From Candidatus Fermentibacter sp. (GTDB lineage Bacteria; Fermentibacterota; Fermentibacteria; Fermentibacterales; Fermentibacteraceae): a DNA stretch of 64,000 nt. Under the pieces are notes generated by a model. The model was not told the origin of the DNA, searched no databases, and saw only the letters and a list, made by a program, of their open reading frames with translations. Below, piece by piece: positions 23,353-32,296 of this stretch; positions within the stretch are counted from its first letter, which is position 1; every line of letters begins with the position of its first letter. Location of the stretch: the NCBI GenBank assembly GCA_030373045.1, contig JAUCPW010000060.1, forward strand, positions 57,493-121,492. Direction: 5' to 3'. The position numbers were made by a program, and so were the translations under genes.

Positions 23353-25671
23353 TCAGCGGCGGACACAGTCTACCGAATACCTGAAGTAGCCGCTCTCGGT
23401 CTTCCTCACCCTCGCGCCGTGCACCTCGCCCTCGAAACCCGGGAAGCGGTTGTGGAACTCCTGCAGGATCTCGAGGTACTCGAGCACCGGGCTGTCGGAG
23501 GCGCCGAACTCCTCCCCCGGCATGACCAGAGGGATGCCGGGCGGGTAGGGCACCACGGTGACCGCAGAGATCCTTCCGGCGAGGTGGGAGATCGAGACCT
23601 CCTCGACCTCGCCCGAGACCAGGCAGCCGTAGGCCTCGTCCGGCAGCATCCTCTGCACGGGCAGGCCGCCGAAGATCGCCGTCAGGACGCTCGAGATCGT
23701 CTTGTCCTTGAGGAAGTCGTGCATCTCCTGCACGAGGTCGCGCACGGTGCGGCCGGAATAGCTGACCGAGAACTGGTCGGTGAGCGTGGGGAACACCTGC
23801 GAGAGCCTGAAGTCCTCGTCGTAGGCCTCGCGGAAGTCGAAAAGCTCGGCCAGCAGGGTGCCGGACTTGCCCTTGGTTATCCCGAGCGTGAAGAGCACCA
23901 GCAGGCTGTAGAAGCCCGTCTTCTCCACGACGATCCCGCGCTCGCGGAGGAACCTCGCCACTATCCCGGCCGGTATCCCGAAGTCAGTCATCCGCCCGTC
24001 GGGGCCTATCCCCGGCGTGGTGATGGTCACCTTCAGGGGATCGAGCATGACGTAGTCACGGGAGATGTCGCTGAAGCCGTGCCACTTGGCGGAGGGATCG
24101 AGCTTCCAGCAGTCGGGGTCTGCCACGAGCCTCTTGTCGTCGACCTGCCCGAGATCCACGAGCCTCCTGGCCGACGGCTTCTTCGGGTCCGGCTCGAAGA
24201 CCTCGTCGGGCTCCCAGATCCCGAACCACCAGCCCCCGGGGCCCCCGCCGCGCACCTGCTGGTCGATGTGCTCCATCTTAAGCCTGAACACGACGGCCTC
24301 CTCGAGAGCCTCCTCGACGAGCATCTTGCCCATGCCGCCCTCCATCATCCTCGCCGCGACGTCGAGAGAGGCGACGATCGAGTAGAGGGGCGAGGTCGAG
24401 GAGTGCATCATGTAGGCCTCGTTGAACCTGTCGTGGTTGAACTCGCGGCCGCCCTCCTTGATGTGGAGCATCGAGCCCTGGGAGATTGCCGCGAGCACCT
24501 TGTGCGAGGACTGCGAGGCGAAGACCGTCAGCCCGTGGTCCGCGTCGCCCTGGTACATGCCGTACCTCTCGCGGTAGAGGTCGTGGAACCGGGCGTAGGC
24601 GTACCAGGCCTCGTCGAAGAGCACGTTGTCGCAGACCCCGTCCAGCATGTCCTTCACCAGCTCTGTGTTGTAGCAGAGCCCGTCGTAGGTGGAGTTGGTG
24701 AGGACCGCGAGCTTGATCCTGGGGTTCGAGCCGGCCGGCAGGAAGGGGCAGGTCTCGATCTTCTCGCGCAGGGACTCCTGGGAGAACTCCGACACCGGCA
24801 CGGGGCCGATGATGCCCAGGGCGTTCCGGCTCGACTTCAGGTAGATGGGAATGGCTCCGGTCATTATCACCGCGTGGATGATGGACTTGTGGCAGTTCCT
24901 GTCGAGGAGGACGAGGTCGCCGCTCTTCACGCAGCCGTGGAACACCATCTTGTTGGCGGTGGAGGTGCCGTTGGTGACGTAGTAGGTCCTGTCGGCACCG
25001 AATATCCTCGCCGCCAGCTTCTCCGACTCGCCGCTGACCCCGTTGTGCTCGAGGATCGACCCCAGGTCCGGCACGGAGGCGGAGATGTCGCTGCGGAAGA
25101 GGTTCTCGCCGTAGAACTGGTGGAACACCTTCCCCACCGGCGACTTGAGGAACGCCACGCCGCCCATGTGCCCTGGGGTGTGCCAGGAGTACCGGTACGA
25201 CTGGACGTAGCTGTAGAGCGCCTTCAGGAAGGGCGGCATCAGGTTGTCGACGTACTGCCGCAGGTCGCGCTCGATCCTGCCCGCTATGAAGTCCGGCGTG
25301 TCCTCGAGGGCCCAGATGTATCCGTCGATGCGCTTCATCACCTCGAGCGGGATGTCGGCCACCGAGAGCTTGTCGGTGATCAGGAAGAGCGGGATCTCCA
25401 TGCTCTTGTCCGTGATCTTCCGAACCATCGTCGCGGTGCTGTCGTACTCGGGGTTGCCGCTGCAGTCGAGCTCCCAGTCCAGGAGGATGCAGCCGATCTT
25501 CGCGAGGGACCTGAGGTGGACCTCCGCGTCGGAGCACGTGGGGGCCTCGAGGACGTTGATGTGCTCGTCCTGGAGTGCGTCGACGATGGCGCGCACCGCC
25601 CTGCTGTTGGCGGTGGAGCCCATCAGGTCGTTGTCTATGAAGAGTACGGGGAACTCGCTGTAAAGATCCAT
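23353..25671 (-). CDS. Orn/Lys/Arg decarboxylase, fold type I PLP enzyme with N-terminal wing domain
   Basis: This encodes 772 residues, the size of AdiA/CadA/LdcC-type decarboxylases. Residues 1-130 form the receiver-like wing domain (FPVLFIDNDLMGSTANSRAV, IGCILLDWELDCSG). The PLP core shows HTPGHMGG, SDISASVPDLGSILEHNG, VTNGTSTANKMVFHG and the Schiff-base Lys in FASQSSHKVLAAISQGSML near residue 385. The C-terminal domain contains YPPGIPLVMPGEE, typical of the family. Whether Arg, Lys or Orn is preferred cannot be read from the sequence. The decarboxylation consumes protons and makes a polyamine precursor. Carbamate kinase lies 40 bases upstream in the same direction, suggesting arginine use. 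Confidence 0.92.
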   Translation of the reverse strand: MDLYSEFPVLFIDNDLMGSTANSRAVRAIVDALQDEHINVLEAPTCSDAEVHLRSLAKIGCILLDWELDCSGNPEYDSTATMVRKITDKSMEIPLFLITDKLSVADIPLEVMKRIDGYIWALEDTPDFIAGRIERDLRQYVDNLMPPFLKALYSYVQSYRYSWHTPGHMGGVAFLKSPVGKVFHQFYGENLFRSDISASVPDLGSILEHNGVSGESEKLAARIFGADRTYYVTNGTSTANKMVFHGCVKSGDLVLLDRNCHKSIIHAVIMTGAIPIYLKSSRNALGIIGPVPVSEFSQESLREKIETCPFLPAGSNPRIKLAVLTNSTYDGLCYNTELVKDMLDGVCDNVLFDEAWYAYARFHDLYRERYGMYQGDADHGLTVFASQSSHKVLAAISQGSMLHIKEGGREFNHDRFNEAYMMHSSTSPLYSIVASLDVAARMMEGGMGKMLVEEALEEAVVFRLKMEHIDQQVRGGGPGGWWFGIWEPDEVFEPDPKKPSARRLVDLGQVDDKRLVADPDCWKLDPSAKWHGFSDISRDYVMLDPLKVTITTPGIGPDGRMTDFGIPAGIVARFLRERGIVVEKTGFYSLLVLFTLGITKGKSGTLLAELFDFREAYDEDFRLSQVFPTLTDQFSVSYSGRTVRDLVQEMHDFLKDKTISSVLTAIFGGLPVQRMLPDEAYGCLVSGEVEEVSISHLAGRISAVTVVPYPPGIPLVMPGEEFGASDSPVLEYLEILQEFHNRFPGFEGEVHGARVRKTESGYFRYSVDCVRR

Positions 25672-25711
25672 GCTCGGACACCCCCCGCGTTGCAGGCCAA
25701 TGGCCGCCTCA

Positions 25712-26668
25712 TCAAGGGACTATCGTGGTTCCGGTACCGCCGTCCAGCGACGAGAGGATGCTCTCGGGGCTCGTGATTACGACCCTCGAGCCCCCCTTGT
25801 CGATGAAGTCGAGGGAGGCGTCGATCTTCGGGAGCATCGAGCCGGCCGCGAAGTGGCCGTCGGCCCGCAGTTTCCGCAGTTCCTCCGCGCGTATGCTCCT
25901 GAGCGCCCTCTGATCGGGCCTGCCGAAGTTCACATAGACCTCGGGCACTCCGGTGGAGATGACGAAGTCCCGGGCGCCGAGGCCGGAGGCGAGGAGGGCG
26001 CTCGCTAGGTCCTTGTCGATCACGGCGGCCACCCCCTCGAAACGCTTCCCCCTGCGCACCACGGGGATGCCCCCGCCGCCCGTGCAGATCACGATCTGGC
26101 CGGAATGGACGAGGTTCCTGACCGACGGCAGCTCGAGGATCTTGAGGGGTCTCGGCGACGGGACGACCCTCCTGTGGCCGCGCCCCGCGTCCTCCCTCAT
26201 CCTCCATCCCCTCTCGGAGGCGAGCTTCGCCGCCTCCTCCGCCGAATAGAACGGCCCGACGGGCTTGGTGGGATTCTGGAAGCCCGGATCGTCCGGATCC
26301 ACCTCGACCTGCGTGACGAGGCTGCAGATCGGGACCTCCTCGTTCCTCTCCTCGAGCACGTCGCCGAGGACCTGCTGGAGGAGGTAGCCGATGTACCCCT
26401 GCGTCGCGGCCACGTTCACGTCCATCCCGTCGGGGGGGACGACGTCCTTCGCAGCCTCGTTGCGGAGCAGCTCGAATCCGACCTGGGGCCCGTTCCCGTG
26501 GGTCAGCACGACGCTCCCGTATCGACCCGCGAGGCTCGCTATCTGTTCGCACAGCTCCCGGGCGAGGTCATGGGTGTCGAGGTTGCCTCTCCTCCCCTTC
26601 GGATCGATTATCGAGTTCCCGCCGACGGCCACGACGACCGTGCCGGTGCTGCCGGTCTCCTCAGGCAT
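25712..26668 (-). CDS. arcC: Carbamate kinase
   Basis: This encodes 318 residues. Amino-acid-kinase motifs typical of ArcC are present: TVVVAVGGNSII, VVLTHGNGPQVGFELLRNE, CSLVTQVEVDPDDPGFQNPTKPVGPFY (a carbamate-kinase-specific segment), ICTGGGGIPVV, VIDKDLASALLASGLGA and FAAGSMLPKIDASLDF. It transfers phosphate from carbamoyl phosphate to ADP, the ATP-yielding last step of arginine or agmatine breakdown. No arcA/arcB or agmatine deiminase genes are in the window. The start overlaps the lspA stop by 8 bases, with GGTGGAGA just before the ATG. Confidence 0.93.
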   Translation of the reverse strand: MPEETGSTGTVVVAVGGNSIIDPKGRRGNLDTHDLARELCEQIASLAGRYGSVVLTHGNGPQVGFELLRNEAAKDVVPPDGMDVNVAATQGYIGYLLQQVLGDVLEERNEEVPICSLVTQVEVDPDDPGFQNPTKPVGPFYSAEEAAKLASERGWRMREDAGRGHRRVVPSPRPLKILELPSVRNLVHSGQIVICTGGGGIPVVRRGKRFEGVAAVIDKDLASALLASGLGARDFVISTGVPEVYVNFGRPDQRALRSIRAEELRKLRADGHFAAGSMLPKIDASLDFIDKGGSRVVITSPESILSSLDGGTGTTIVP

Positions 26669-27122
26669 TCTCCACCTTCCCCCCGTCCCTGTGCAGTATC
26701 ACGAGCATGAGCGCGCCGACCGTGATCGCGATGTCCGCCACGTTGAAGGTGGGCCACCTGCGCGCTCCCAGGCCCATGTCGAGAAAGTCTATCACGCGGC
26801 CGTCACGGAAGATCCTGTCGCCCAGGTTCCCCAGGGCGCCCCCCAGGATGAGCCCCAGGCCCGCCATCCCGGCAGGGCTCCGCCTGCGCCAGCGGAGGAT
26901 CGCGACGGTGACGGCCGCCGCCGCTGTCGCGGTCATGGCGATGAGCACACCCGGCCCGCCCCAGCTGAGGCTGAAGGCCGCCCCCTCGTTGAACTTGAGC
27001 ACGAGCCGGAAGACGTCTCCGAGCAGGGGCACGGGTTCGACGGACGAGAGGTTCAGGAGGGCGAGCGACTTGGTGGCCTGGTCGAGCGCGACAGCCGCTG
27101 CGGCCACGATGAACGCCTTCAC
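26661..27122 (-). CDS. lspA: Lipoprotein signal peptidase (signal peptidase II)
   Basis: This encodes 153 residues with four membrane helices. The catalytic Asp pair lies in GNLGDRIFRDGRVIDFLDM and FNVADIAITVG, both conserved in LspA, and the N-terminal DQATKSLALL matches the family's D-x-x-(T/S)-K motif. It cleaves prolipoproteins after Lgt modification at the inner membrane. The GTG at 27122 is chosen because GAGGAG within the last ileS codons is correctly placed and the first helix starts at once. A GTG at 27152 is also in frame. It is coupled to ileS, an arrangement (ileS-lspA) common in many bacteria. Confidence 0.93.
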   Translation of the reverse strand: MKAFIVAAAAVALDQATKSLALLNLSSVEPVPLLGDVFRLVLKFNEGAAFSLSWGGPGVLIAMTATAAAAVTVAILRWRRRSPAGMAGLGLILGGALGNLGDRIFRDGRVIDFLDMGLGARRWPTFNVADIAITVGALMLVILHRDGGKVENA

Positions 27123-27129
27123 GGGACTG

Positions 27130-29913
27130 TCACTCCTCAACGTTCCCACCACCCGTCCCGACGACCGCCGCGCACCTGCCGCAGAGCCTCTCAGGGCTGG
27201 CCTCGACCTCAGGCATGTGCCTCCAGCACCTCTCGCACTTCCCGTGAGGAGTGCGGGAGACTGCGGCGGAGACCTCCCCGTCCGGCGAGGGCACGGCGTC
27301 GACCGTGGATACTATCAGGAAGTCGGCCCAGGGCTCGCCGTTCGCGGAATCCACCGCGTCGGCGGGCACGGTCAGGCGGACGTGCGCCTCGAGCGAGCTG
27401 CCGATCAGGCCAGCGGCCCTCGCATCCTCGAGGCTCTTCAGGGCGATGCGCCTGTACTCGAGGAACCTGTCCCATCCCGCCAGCTCGGCCTCCTCGGCCT
27501 CCGTGAGCGGCTCGTCGGGGAGCATCGCCATGTGAACGCTCCCTGCGCTCGACAGGCCCACGGGCAGCTCGCGCCAGCCCTCCTCGGAAGTGAACGGGAG
27601 AATCGGGGCGAGCAGCTCGAGGAAGCCCGTCGCCATCCACCCGAGCAGCATCCGGGTGCCGGAAGCCCCGGGGCCGCCGGGAGCGTCGCAGTAGAGCCTG
27701 TCCTTCCGCGCGTCGAGGAAGAGGCCGGAGAGCTCGATGGTAGCGAGATTGCGGAGCTCGCGGAAGACGCGGTGGAACTCGAACGAGCGGTATGCGTCCA
27801 CGCACTCCGCCGCCGCCTTCCTGAACCTCAGGTACATGAACCTCTCCAGACCCCTGAAGTCCGGCCGGAAGTCCTCCGCGCGCTCGTCACCCGTCAGGTT
27901 GCCCAGGAGGAAGCGCACGGTGTTCCGCAGCTTGCGGTAGGCCTCGCGCATGTCGTCCAGGACGGACTTCTCGGCCCTGAAATCGGTCGTGTAGTCCACA
28001 GAGGCGAACCAGAGCCTGAGTATGTCGGCCCCGTAGGTCTCGATCACCTCGAGGGGCGAGACGACGTTCCCGAGCGACTTGGACATCTTCTTGCCCTGCG
28101 GGTCGAGGACCAGGCCGTGGGTGACGATGTTCCTCGAGGGGATGCCCAGCCCCAGGGCAGTGCTGGTGATAAGACTCACCCCGAACCAGCCCCTGTGCTG
28201 ATCCGTCGCCTCGAGATAGACCGAGGCCGGCCTGGTGAGGCCGTACTCGGGGGTCAGCACGTTGCGGTGGCTCAGCGAGCTGTCGAACCATACGTCGAGG
28301 ATGTCGTCCACCCTGTCGAAGTCCTTCGAACCGCATGCCGCGCAGACCGCCGGGCGCCCTGCGAGTGCCGCCAGATCGCGCGGATCCGTCTCGAACCAGG
28401 CGTCGGAGCCGCGCTCCGCCACGATCCGGGCGGCCGAGCGGGCCATGTCCTCGTCCAGGAAGGCCTCTCCGCAGGAGCGGCAGACCAGCGCGGGCAGCGC
28501 GACCCCCCACGCCCTCTGCCTCGACAGGCACCAGTCCGGCCTTGCCGACATCATGTTCTTCATGCGGTCGTAGCCCCAGCCGGGGTGCCACCCGATGCCG
28601 TCGACCGAAGCAAGGACCCGGTCCTTGAGCCCCTCGTGGGACAGGTCGAGGAAGAACTGGCTGGTCGCCCTGTAGATCAGGGGCCGGTGGCACCTCCAGC
28701 AGTGCTGGTAGCTGTGCTCGATCGTGCCGGACGCTACGAGCCTGCCCGAAGTACGCAGGTCTTCGATGATCACGGGGTCCGCCTTGTGTACGTGCATCCC
28801 CGCGTATCGGCCGGCAGCCGCGGTGAACATGCCGGACGGGTCCACCGGGCTCGCTACCTCGAGCCCGTATCTCATCCCCGCGGCGAAGTCGTCCGTGCCG
28901 TGCCCGGGGGCGGTGTGCACGCATCCCGTGCCGTCGTCCATCGTGACGTGCTCGGCGGTGATGACCCGAGAACGCAGGGCGGGATCGAGGGGATGCCTCA
29001 GCCGGAGTCCCTCGAGGTCGGAGCCCCTGAAACGGGGGGCGCCGCCCCGGATCGACGCCCCTTCGAGCATCGATGCGAAGTCGGGGGAGCGCCTGAGGGC
29101 CACGAGGAAACGCCTCGGCCCCTGATCGACGATGGTGTATTCCTCGGCGGGATTGAGCGCCACTGCCCTGTTCGCGGGAAGGGTCCAGGGCGTGGTGGTC
29201 CAGATCACGACCTCGACGCCCGCGGGCACGCCCCGGGCCTGCCATGCCGCCGGATCGTCCTGCTCGAACGCGACCCAGATCGAGGGTGAGCGCCTCTGGG
29301 CGTACTCGACCTCGGCGTCGGCGAGGGCGGTGTGGCACGAGCTGCACCAGCTTATCGGCCTGAGACCCTGATAGACGTACCCCTTCCCGACGAGGTCGGC
29401 GAAGGCCTCGAGGATGCCCGCCTCGTAGCTGCGCGACATGGTGAGGTACGGATGCTCCCAGTCGCCGAAGACGCCCAGCCTCTTGAACTCCTCGCGCTGG
29501 ATCCCCACGTGTCTCTCGGCGTATTCGCGGCACTTCGAGCGGATCTCCGACCTGCCGGCAGCCCCTGCCGGGCCGGACGAATCGCTCGCGACCCTGTGCT
29601 CGATGGGCATGCCGTGGCAGTCCCATCCCGGGACGAACGGGCAGTCGTAGCCGAGCATGGTGTGCGACTTCACGACGAAGTCCTTGAGGATCTTGTTGAG
29701 GGCCGTGCCCAGATGGACGTTCCCGTTCGCGTACGGCGGCCCGTCGTGGAGGATGAACGTCTCGCGCCCCCGCCTCGATTCGCGGATCGCGCCATAGATG
29801 TCCCCTGCGGCCCAGGATGCGAGGATCTCGGGTTCGCGGGCGGGGAGGTTCGCCTTCATGGCGAATCCGGTGCTCGGAAGCCTTATGCTGTCCTTGTAGG
29901 AGGATTCCTTCAA
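27130..29913 (-). CDS. ileS: Isoleucyl-tRNA synthetase
   Basis: This encodes 927 residues. The class I signature is NVHLGTALNKILKDF (HIGH-type), with HDGPPYANG before it and KKMSKSLGNVVSPLEVIETYGAD as KMSKS. The editing domain holds TTTPWTLPANRAVALNP, and the C-terminus has the zinc site CERCWRHMPEV...LCGRCAAVV of the bacterial (IleS1) type. The TTG at 29913 is used because GGAGGG lies 8 bases upstream, it overlaps the upstream stop (TTGA), and it gives LKESSYKDSIRLPSTGFAM, aligning with the usual N-terminus (YKDTLNLPxTxFxM). No T-box leader is present because the upstream gene overlaps. Confidence 0.96.
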   Translation of the reverse strand: MKESSYKDSIRLPSTGFAMKANLPAREPEILASWAAGDIYGAIRESRRGRETFILHDGPPYANGNVHLGTALNKILKDFVVKSHTMLGYDCPFVPGWDCHGMPIEHRVASDSSGPAGAAGRSEIRSKCREYAERHVGIQREEFKRLGVFGDWEHPYLTMSRSYEAGILEAFADLVGKGYVYQGLRPISWCSSCHTALADAEVEYAQRRSPSIWVAFEQDDPAAWQARGVPAGVEVVIWTTTPWTLPANRAVALNPAEEYTIVDQGPRRFLVALRRSPDFASMLEGASIRGGAPRFRGSDLEGLRLRHPLDPALRSRVITAEHVTMDDGTGCVHTAPGHGTDDFAAGMRYGLEVASPVDPSGMFTAAAGRYAGMHVHKADPVIIEDLRTSGRLVASGTIEHSYQHCWRCHRPLIYRATSQFFLDLSHEGLKDRVLASVDGIGWHPGWGYDRMKNMMSARPDWCLSRQRAWGVALPALVCRSCGEAFLDEDMARSAARIVAERGSDAWFETDPRDLAALAGRPAVCAACGSKDFDRVDDILDVWFDSSLSHRNVLTPEYGLTRPASVYLEATDQHRGWFGVSLITSTALGLGIPSRNIVTHGLVLDPQGKKMSKSLGNVVSPLEVIETYGADILRLWFASVDYTTDFRAEKSVLDDMREAYRKLRNTVRFLLGNLTGDERAEDFRPDFRGLERFMYLRFRKAAAECVDAYRSFEFHRVFRELRNLATIELSGLFLDARKDRLYCDAPGGPGASGTRMLLGWMATGFLELLAPILPFTSEEGWRELPVGLSSAGSVHMAMLPDEPLTEAEEAELAGWDRFLEYRRIALKSLEDARAAGLIGSSLEAHVRLTVPADAVDSANGEPWADFLIVSTVDAVPSPDGEVSAAVSRTPHGKCERCWRHMPEVEASPERLCGRCAAVVGTGGGNVEE

Positions 29914-30434
29914 TTCTCTTCCCTCCGGGAGAGCCTCTCGACCAGTTCGGAGAGAGGCGGAGCGCTTCTGTTCCAGCGATTCGGCCCGTGGCACCTGACG
30001 AGGAGTGCGGCCTTCGCGCCGCCATGGCCGGCCTTCACGGCCTCGAGCACTCCCTCGGTCACGGCTGCCGCGGCGCCGGTGGCCGCGAGTTCGGCAGGTG
30101 TCGCCAGACGCCAGTCAGGCGAACGGAGCACCGTGCCCTTCAGGAACGGGCCGTCCACATCCACGTAGAGCCCGGAGAGCGAGGGGAACCTGGGACCGGC
30201 CCGGTCGTCGTTCGGACCCACCAGCGGGCCGTCGCCGAAGAGGTTGACATGGTCGGTCGCCAGCAGCCAGCAGGGCTTCGCGGCCATCCCGTCGGTACCT
30301 ATGACGAACAGGCGCTCCGATTCGGCCAGGGCGCGCGCCACTTCGTCCAGGCACGGGCCGAACGGCCTTCGCCTGCAGACCGGGATTCCCTCCGGGGGGG
30401 TCCAGTCCCAGTCCGAAGGAACGATGAGCCGCAT
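29910..30434 (-). CDS. Short, divergent purine-nucleoside-phosphorylase-like protein
   Basis: This encodes 174 residues. The central segment ATDHVNLFGDGPLVGPNDDR followed by AGPRFPSLSGLYVD matches the signature of trimeric PNP-I/MTAP enzymes (SDHINL-G-NPL-GPNDDR-GPRFPDMS-Y). The family's N-terminal phosphate loop (GSGLG), the TRxxH region and the conserved GxTYET stretch are missing, and the protein is about 100 residues shorter than PNP. It may be a decayed or re-purposed phosphorylase with a lost active site. The ATG at 30434 has GGAGG upstream. It overlaps ileS by 4 bases (TTGA), so the two are cotranscribed. Confidence 0.7.
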   Translation of the reverse strand: MRLIVPSDWDWTPPEGIPVCRRRPFGPCLDEVARALAESERLFVIGTDGMAAKPCWLLATDHVNLFGDGPLVGPNDDRAGPRFPSLSGLYVDVDGPFLKGTVLRSPDWRLATPAELAATGAAAAVTEGVLEAVKAGHGGAKAALLVRCHGPNRWNRSAPPLSELVERLSRREEN

Positions 30435-30563
30435 GCCGCCAGATCCTCCAACTCTACGGAAGAACGGGGATTATGCGCGATCGCGGATGGACCGGCAACT
30501 CGCCGACCCGAGCCGGACGGGCCGGCAGTTCAGCGATCCATTCCGTGGACCGGCTTCGAGTCG

Positions 30564-30861
30564 TCAGCCGGTGAACCAGGGAGGCCGCGCCGGGGGATCG
30601 CCTATCCTCACGAGTTTTCTCCTGGAGGATCTCCCCGAGCGGATCTCCACCGCGTCCCTGCCGGTGCCGAACTCGGAGGCGAGGAACCTGGCCAGCTCGT
30701 CGTTGGCCCTCCCGTCGACGGGCTCGGCTGCGAGGTCGATCCGGTAGACCGTGCCGCCCGCTTCGCCGGGGACCGTGCCGGGGGGGGGCCCCCCCCCGCC
30801 CCCCCCCGGTCCTGACGACCACGGACAGATAGAGATCGGAAGGCCTCGGCGCCTGTCTCAG
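30564..30861 (-). pseudogene. DUF167 (YggU-type) gene interrupted by a frameshift at a G/C homopolymer
   Basis: The C-terminal two thirds read as a typical DUF167 protein: TVPGEAGGTVYRIDLAAEPV, DGRANDELARFLASEFG and RSSRRKLVRIGDPP, ending at a TGA. The N-terminal strand DLYLSVVVRTG is in another frame on the far side of the G/C tract at 30780-30807. Deleting one base (or adding two) in the tract joins both parts. The interval 30564-30861 is 3n+1 bases long, which fits exactly one extra base. The likely start is CTG at 30861 overlapping the Trm112 stop (CTGA). A sequencing or assembly error in the tract is as likely as a real mutation or phase variation. Confidence 0.65.
30780..30807. repeat. 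28-base G9-C9-G-C9 homopolymer tract
   Basis: Nine G, nine C, one G and nine C follow one another inside the DUF167 gene. G9C9 is self-complementary. Such tracts slip easily in replication and sequencing, and nothing comparable occurs elsewhere in the window. Confidence 0.85.
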
Positions 30862-31037
30862 CCCTCGTCCCCCAGGGGCGTGGCTTCGTCGATCAGCATG
30901 ATCGGTATGTCCTCCTCGACCCGGTAGACGAGCCTGCAGGCGTGACACACCAGGACTTCGGACGGTTCCGTCCGGTACTCCAGCGGGCCCTTGCAGGCCG
31001 GGCAGGCCAGGATTTCGAGCAGCCTCTTGTCGAGCAA
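30858..31037 (-). CDS. Trm112 family protein
   Basis: This 59-residue protein is read from a TTG at 31037. MLDKRLLEILACPACKGPLE and VLVCHACRLVYRVEEDIPIM form the Trm112 zinc-ribbon pattern (LLxILxCPxCKGxL...LxCxxCxxxYPxxxGIPxMLxxEA), here with two CxxC pairs. Bacterial members are small partners or activators of methyltransferases. It lies 15 bases downstream of the M29 aminopeptidase stop and its own stop overlaps the presumed DUF167 start, so the cluster is probably one transcript. Confidence 0.88.
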   Translation of the reverse strand: MLDKRLLEILACPACKGPLEYRTEPSEVLVCHACRLVYRVEEDIPIMLIDEATPLGDEG

Positions 31038-31052
31038 TCCGACTCCTTCCGA

Positions 31053-32276
31053 CTAGACCGCGAACCTGCCGGCGGAGATGATGCGCGTGGCGGCGCCCGA
31101 AGCGTCCAGACCGTCGACGCTCACCTCGTCCGAACCGATCATGAAGTCGACATGCACGAGCGATACGTTGCACCCGCGGGCGAGAAGGTCCTGCACCCCG
31201 GCGCCCCGGGCGCGCTCGACGCACTCGGTGTAGCCGTTGCCCAGGGCTATGTGGATGGCCGCGTTCTCGTCGAACAGTATGCTGTGGAAGATCCTGCCGC
31301 TGCGGTAGATGGGCGAGTCGGTGCCCACGAGGGCGATCTCGCCCAGGAAGCGTGCGTTCTCGTCGGTGGAGAGGTATTCGGCGAGGGCCCCCTCGTTCCT
31401 CGATGCCCCGAAGGCCTTCACCCTGCCGGCCTCGAACTCGAACCACGCCCCCTCGACGTTGGTCCCGTTGACCTGCACCGGGCGCGTGCATGCCGCCCTG
31501 CCCTCGGTCCGCCGGAAGTCGGGAGTGCTGAACACCTCCTCGGTGGGGATGTTGGGGAAGAAGTCGCGCCCGTCCCTGGCCACTCCCCTGCCCCCGGCGA
31601 AGACCCTGTCCGGGGCCATGCCGACATAGAGATCGGTTCCCGGTCCGGTGAGGTGGAACCTGTCGAACCTCGCCCCGTTCAGGAAGGACGCCCTCCTCTT
31701 GAGTTCGGCGTCGTGCGCGAGCCAGGCGGCCGCGGGATCGGCGGCATCGAGCCTCAGGATCGGCGTCAGGACCTCCCAGATCCTCCGCTCCCAGTCGTCG
31801 GGGGAGCCCAGCACCTTCGCGGCCCAGCCGGGGGTGGGCCACAGGCAGACACTCCAGCGTATCTTGTTGGAGGATATGGCTTCGAGCCATTCCCTGGTGG
31901 CCTTCGACATCGCCTTCCGCATGGAGCCGAGGCGTGCGGGATCCACCCCCTCGTAGGCATCGGGGTCCTCGGGGCCGGTGAGGGCCACGCTGGCCCAGTT
32001 CTCCTCGATGTATGTCCTGTAGAGCCCGGGGAGGAACGAGGGCACGTAGGAGAGCGTGTCGGCTCCGGCATGCGAGAGCCTTGCCAGCTCGAGCTTCGTG
32101 TCTCCGTAGACGGTGTAGACGTAGGGCGAACCCAGCGCGTAGGCCCTTCCCGCGAGCACTCCGGCGAACTCCCTGTTCGCGGGGTCGGCCCTGACGAAGA
32201 GAGGCTGGCCTGCGGCGAGGTTGACACCGCTCTTCAGGATGACATCGGCATATCTCTCCGCGGCTGCGAAGTCCAT
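31053..32276 (-). CDS. M29-family aminopeptidase (aminopeptidase T/II type)
   Basis: This encodes 407 residues from the ATG at 32276 with AGGAGG 5 bases upstream. The C-terminal half carries the M29 metal ligands: VEGAWFEFEAGRV, FLGEIALVGTDSPI, IFHSILFDENAAIHIALGNGY (His and Tyr) and LVHVDFMIGS (HxD). These coordinate two divalent metals in the thermophilic aminopeptidase family. It is a cytoplasmic exopeptidase that probably completes peptide breakdown, in keeping with the other peptidases in the window. It lies between the predicted outer-membrane protein gene and trm112. Confidence 0.92.
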   Translation of the reverse strand: MDFAAAERYADVILKSGVNLAAGQPLFVRADPANREFAGVLAGRAYALGSPYVYTVYGDTKLELARLSHAGADTLSYVPSFLPGLYRTYIEENWASVALTGPEDPDAYEGVDPARLGSMRKAMSKATREWLEAISSNKIRWSVCLWPTPGWAAKVLGSPDDWERRIWEVLTPILRLDAADPAAAWLAHDAELKRRASFLNGARFDRFHLTGPGTDLYVGMAPDRVFAGGRGVARDGRDFFPNIPTEEVFSTPDFRRTEGRAACTRPVQVNGTNVEGAWFEFEAGRVKAFGASRNEGALAEYLSTDENARFLGEIALVGTDSPIYRSGRIFHSILFDENAAIHIALGNGYTECVERARGAGVQDLLARGCNVSLVHVDFMIGSDEVSVDGLDASGAATRIISAGRFAV

Positions 32277-32296
32277 CGGTCCTCCTGTCGGCGGGC

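Noticed and set aside
23419..25776. 785-codon plus-strand frame opposite the decarboxylase
   Set aside because: Antisense shadow, low in plausible domain sequence and rich in Arg/Glu/Val runs, while the minus-strand gene has a full PLP enzyme signature.
29913..30434. T-box leader for ileS
   Set aside because: The PNP-like gene overlaps the ileS start, so there is no untranslated leader.
30780..30807. G9C9 tract as a transcription terminator
   Set aside because: It lies inside a conserved coding sequence (DUF167) in a tightly packed operon and lacks a U-tract.
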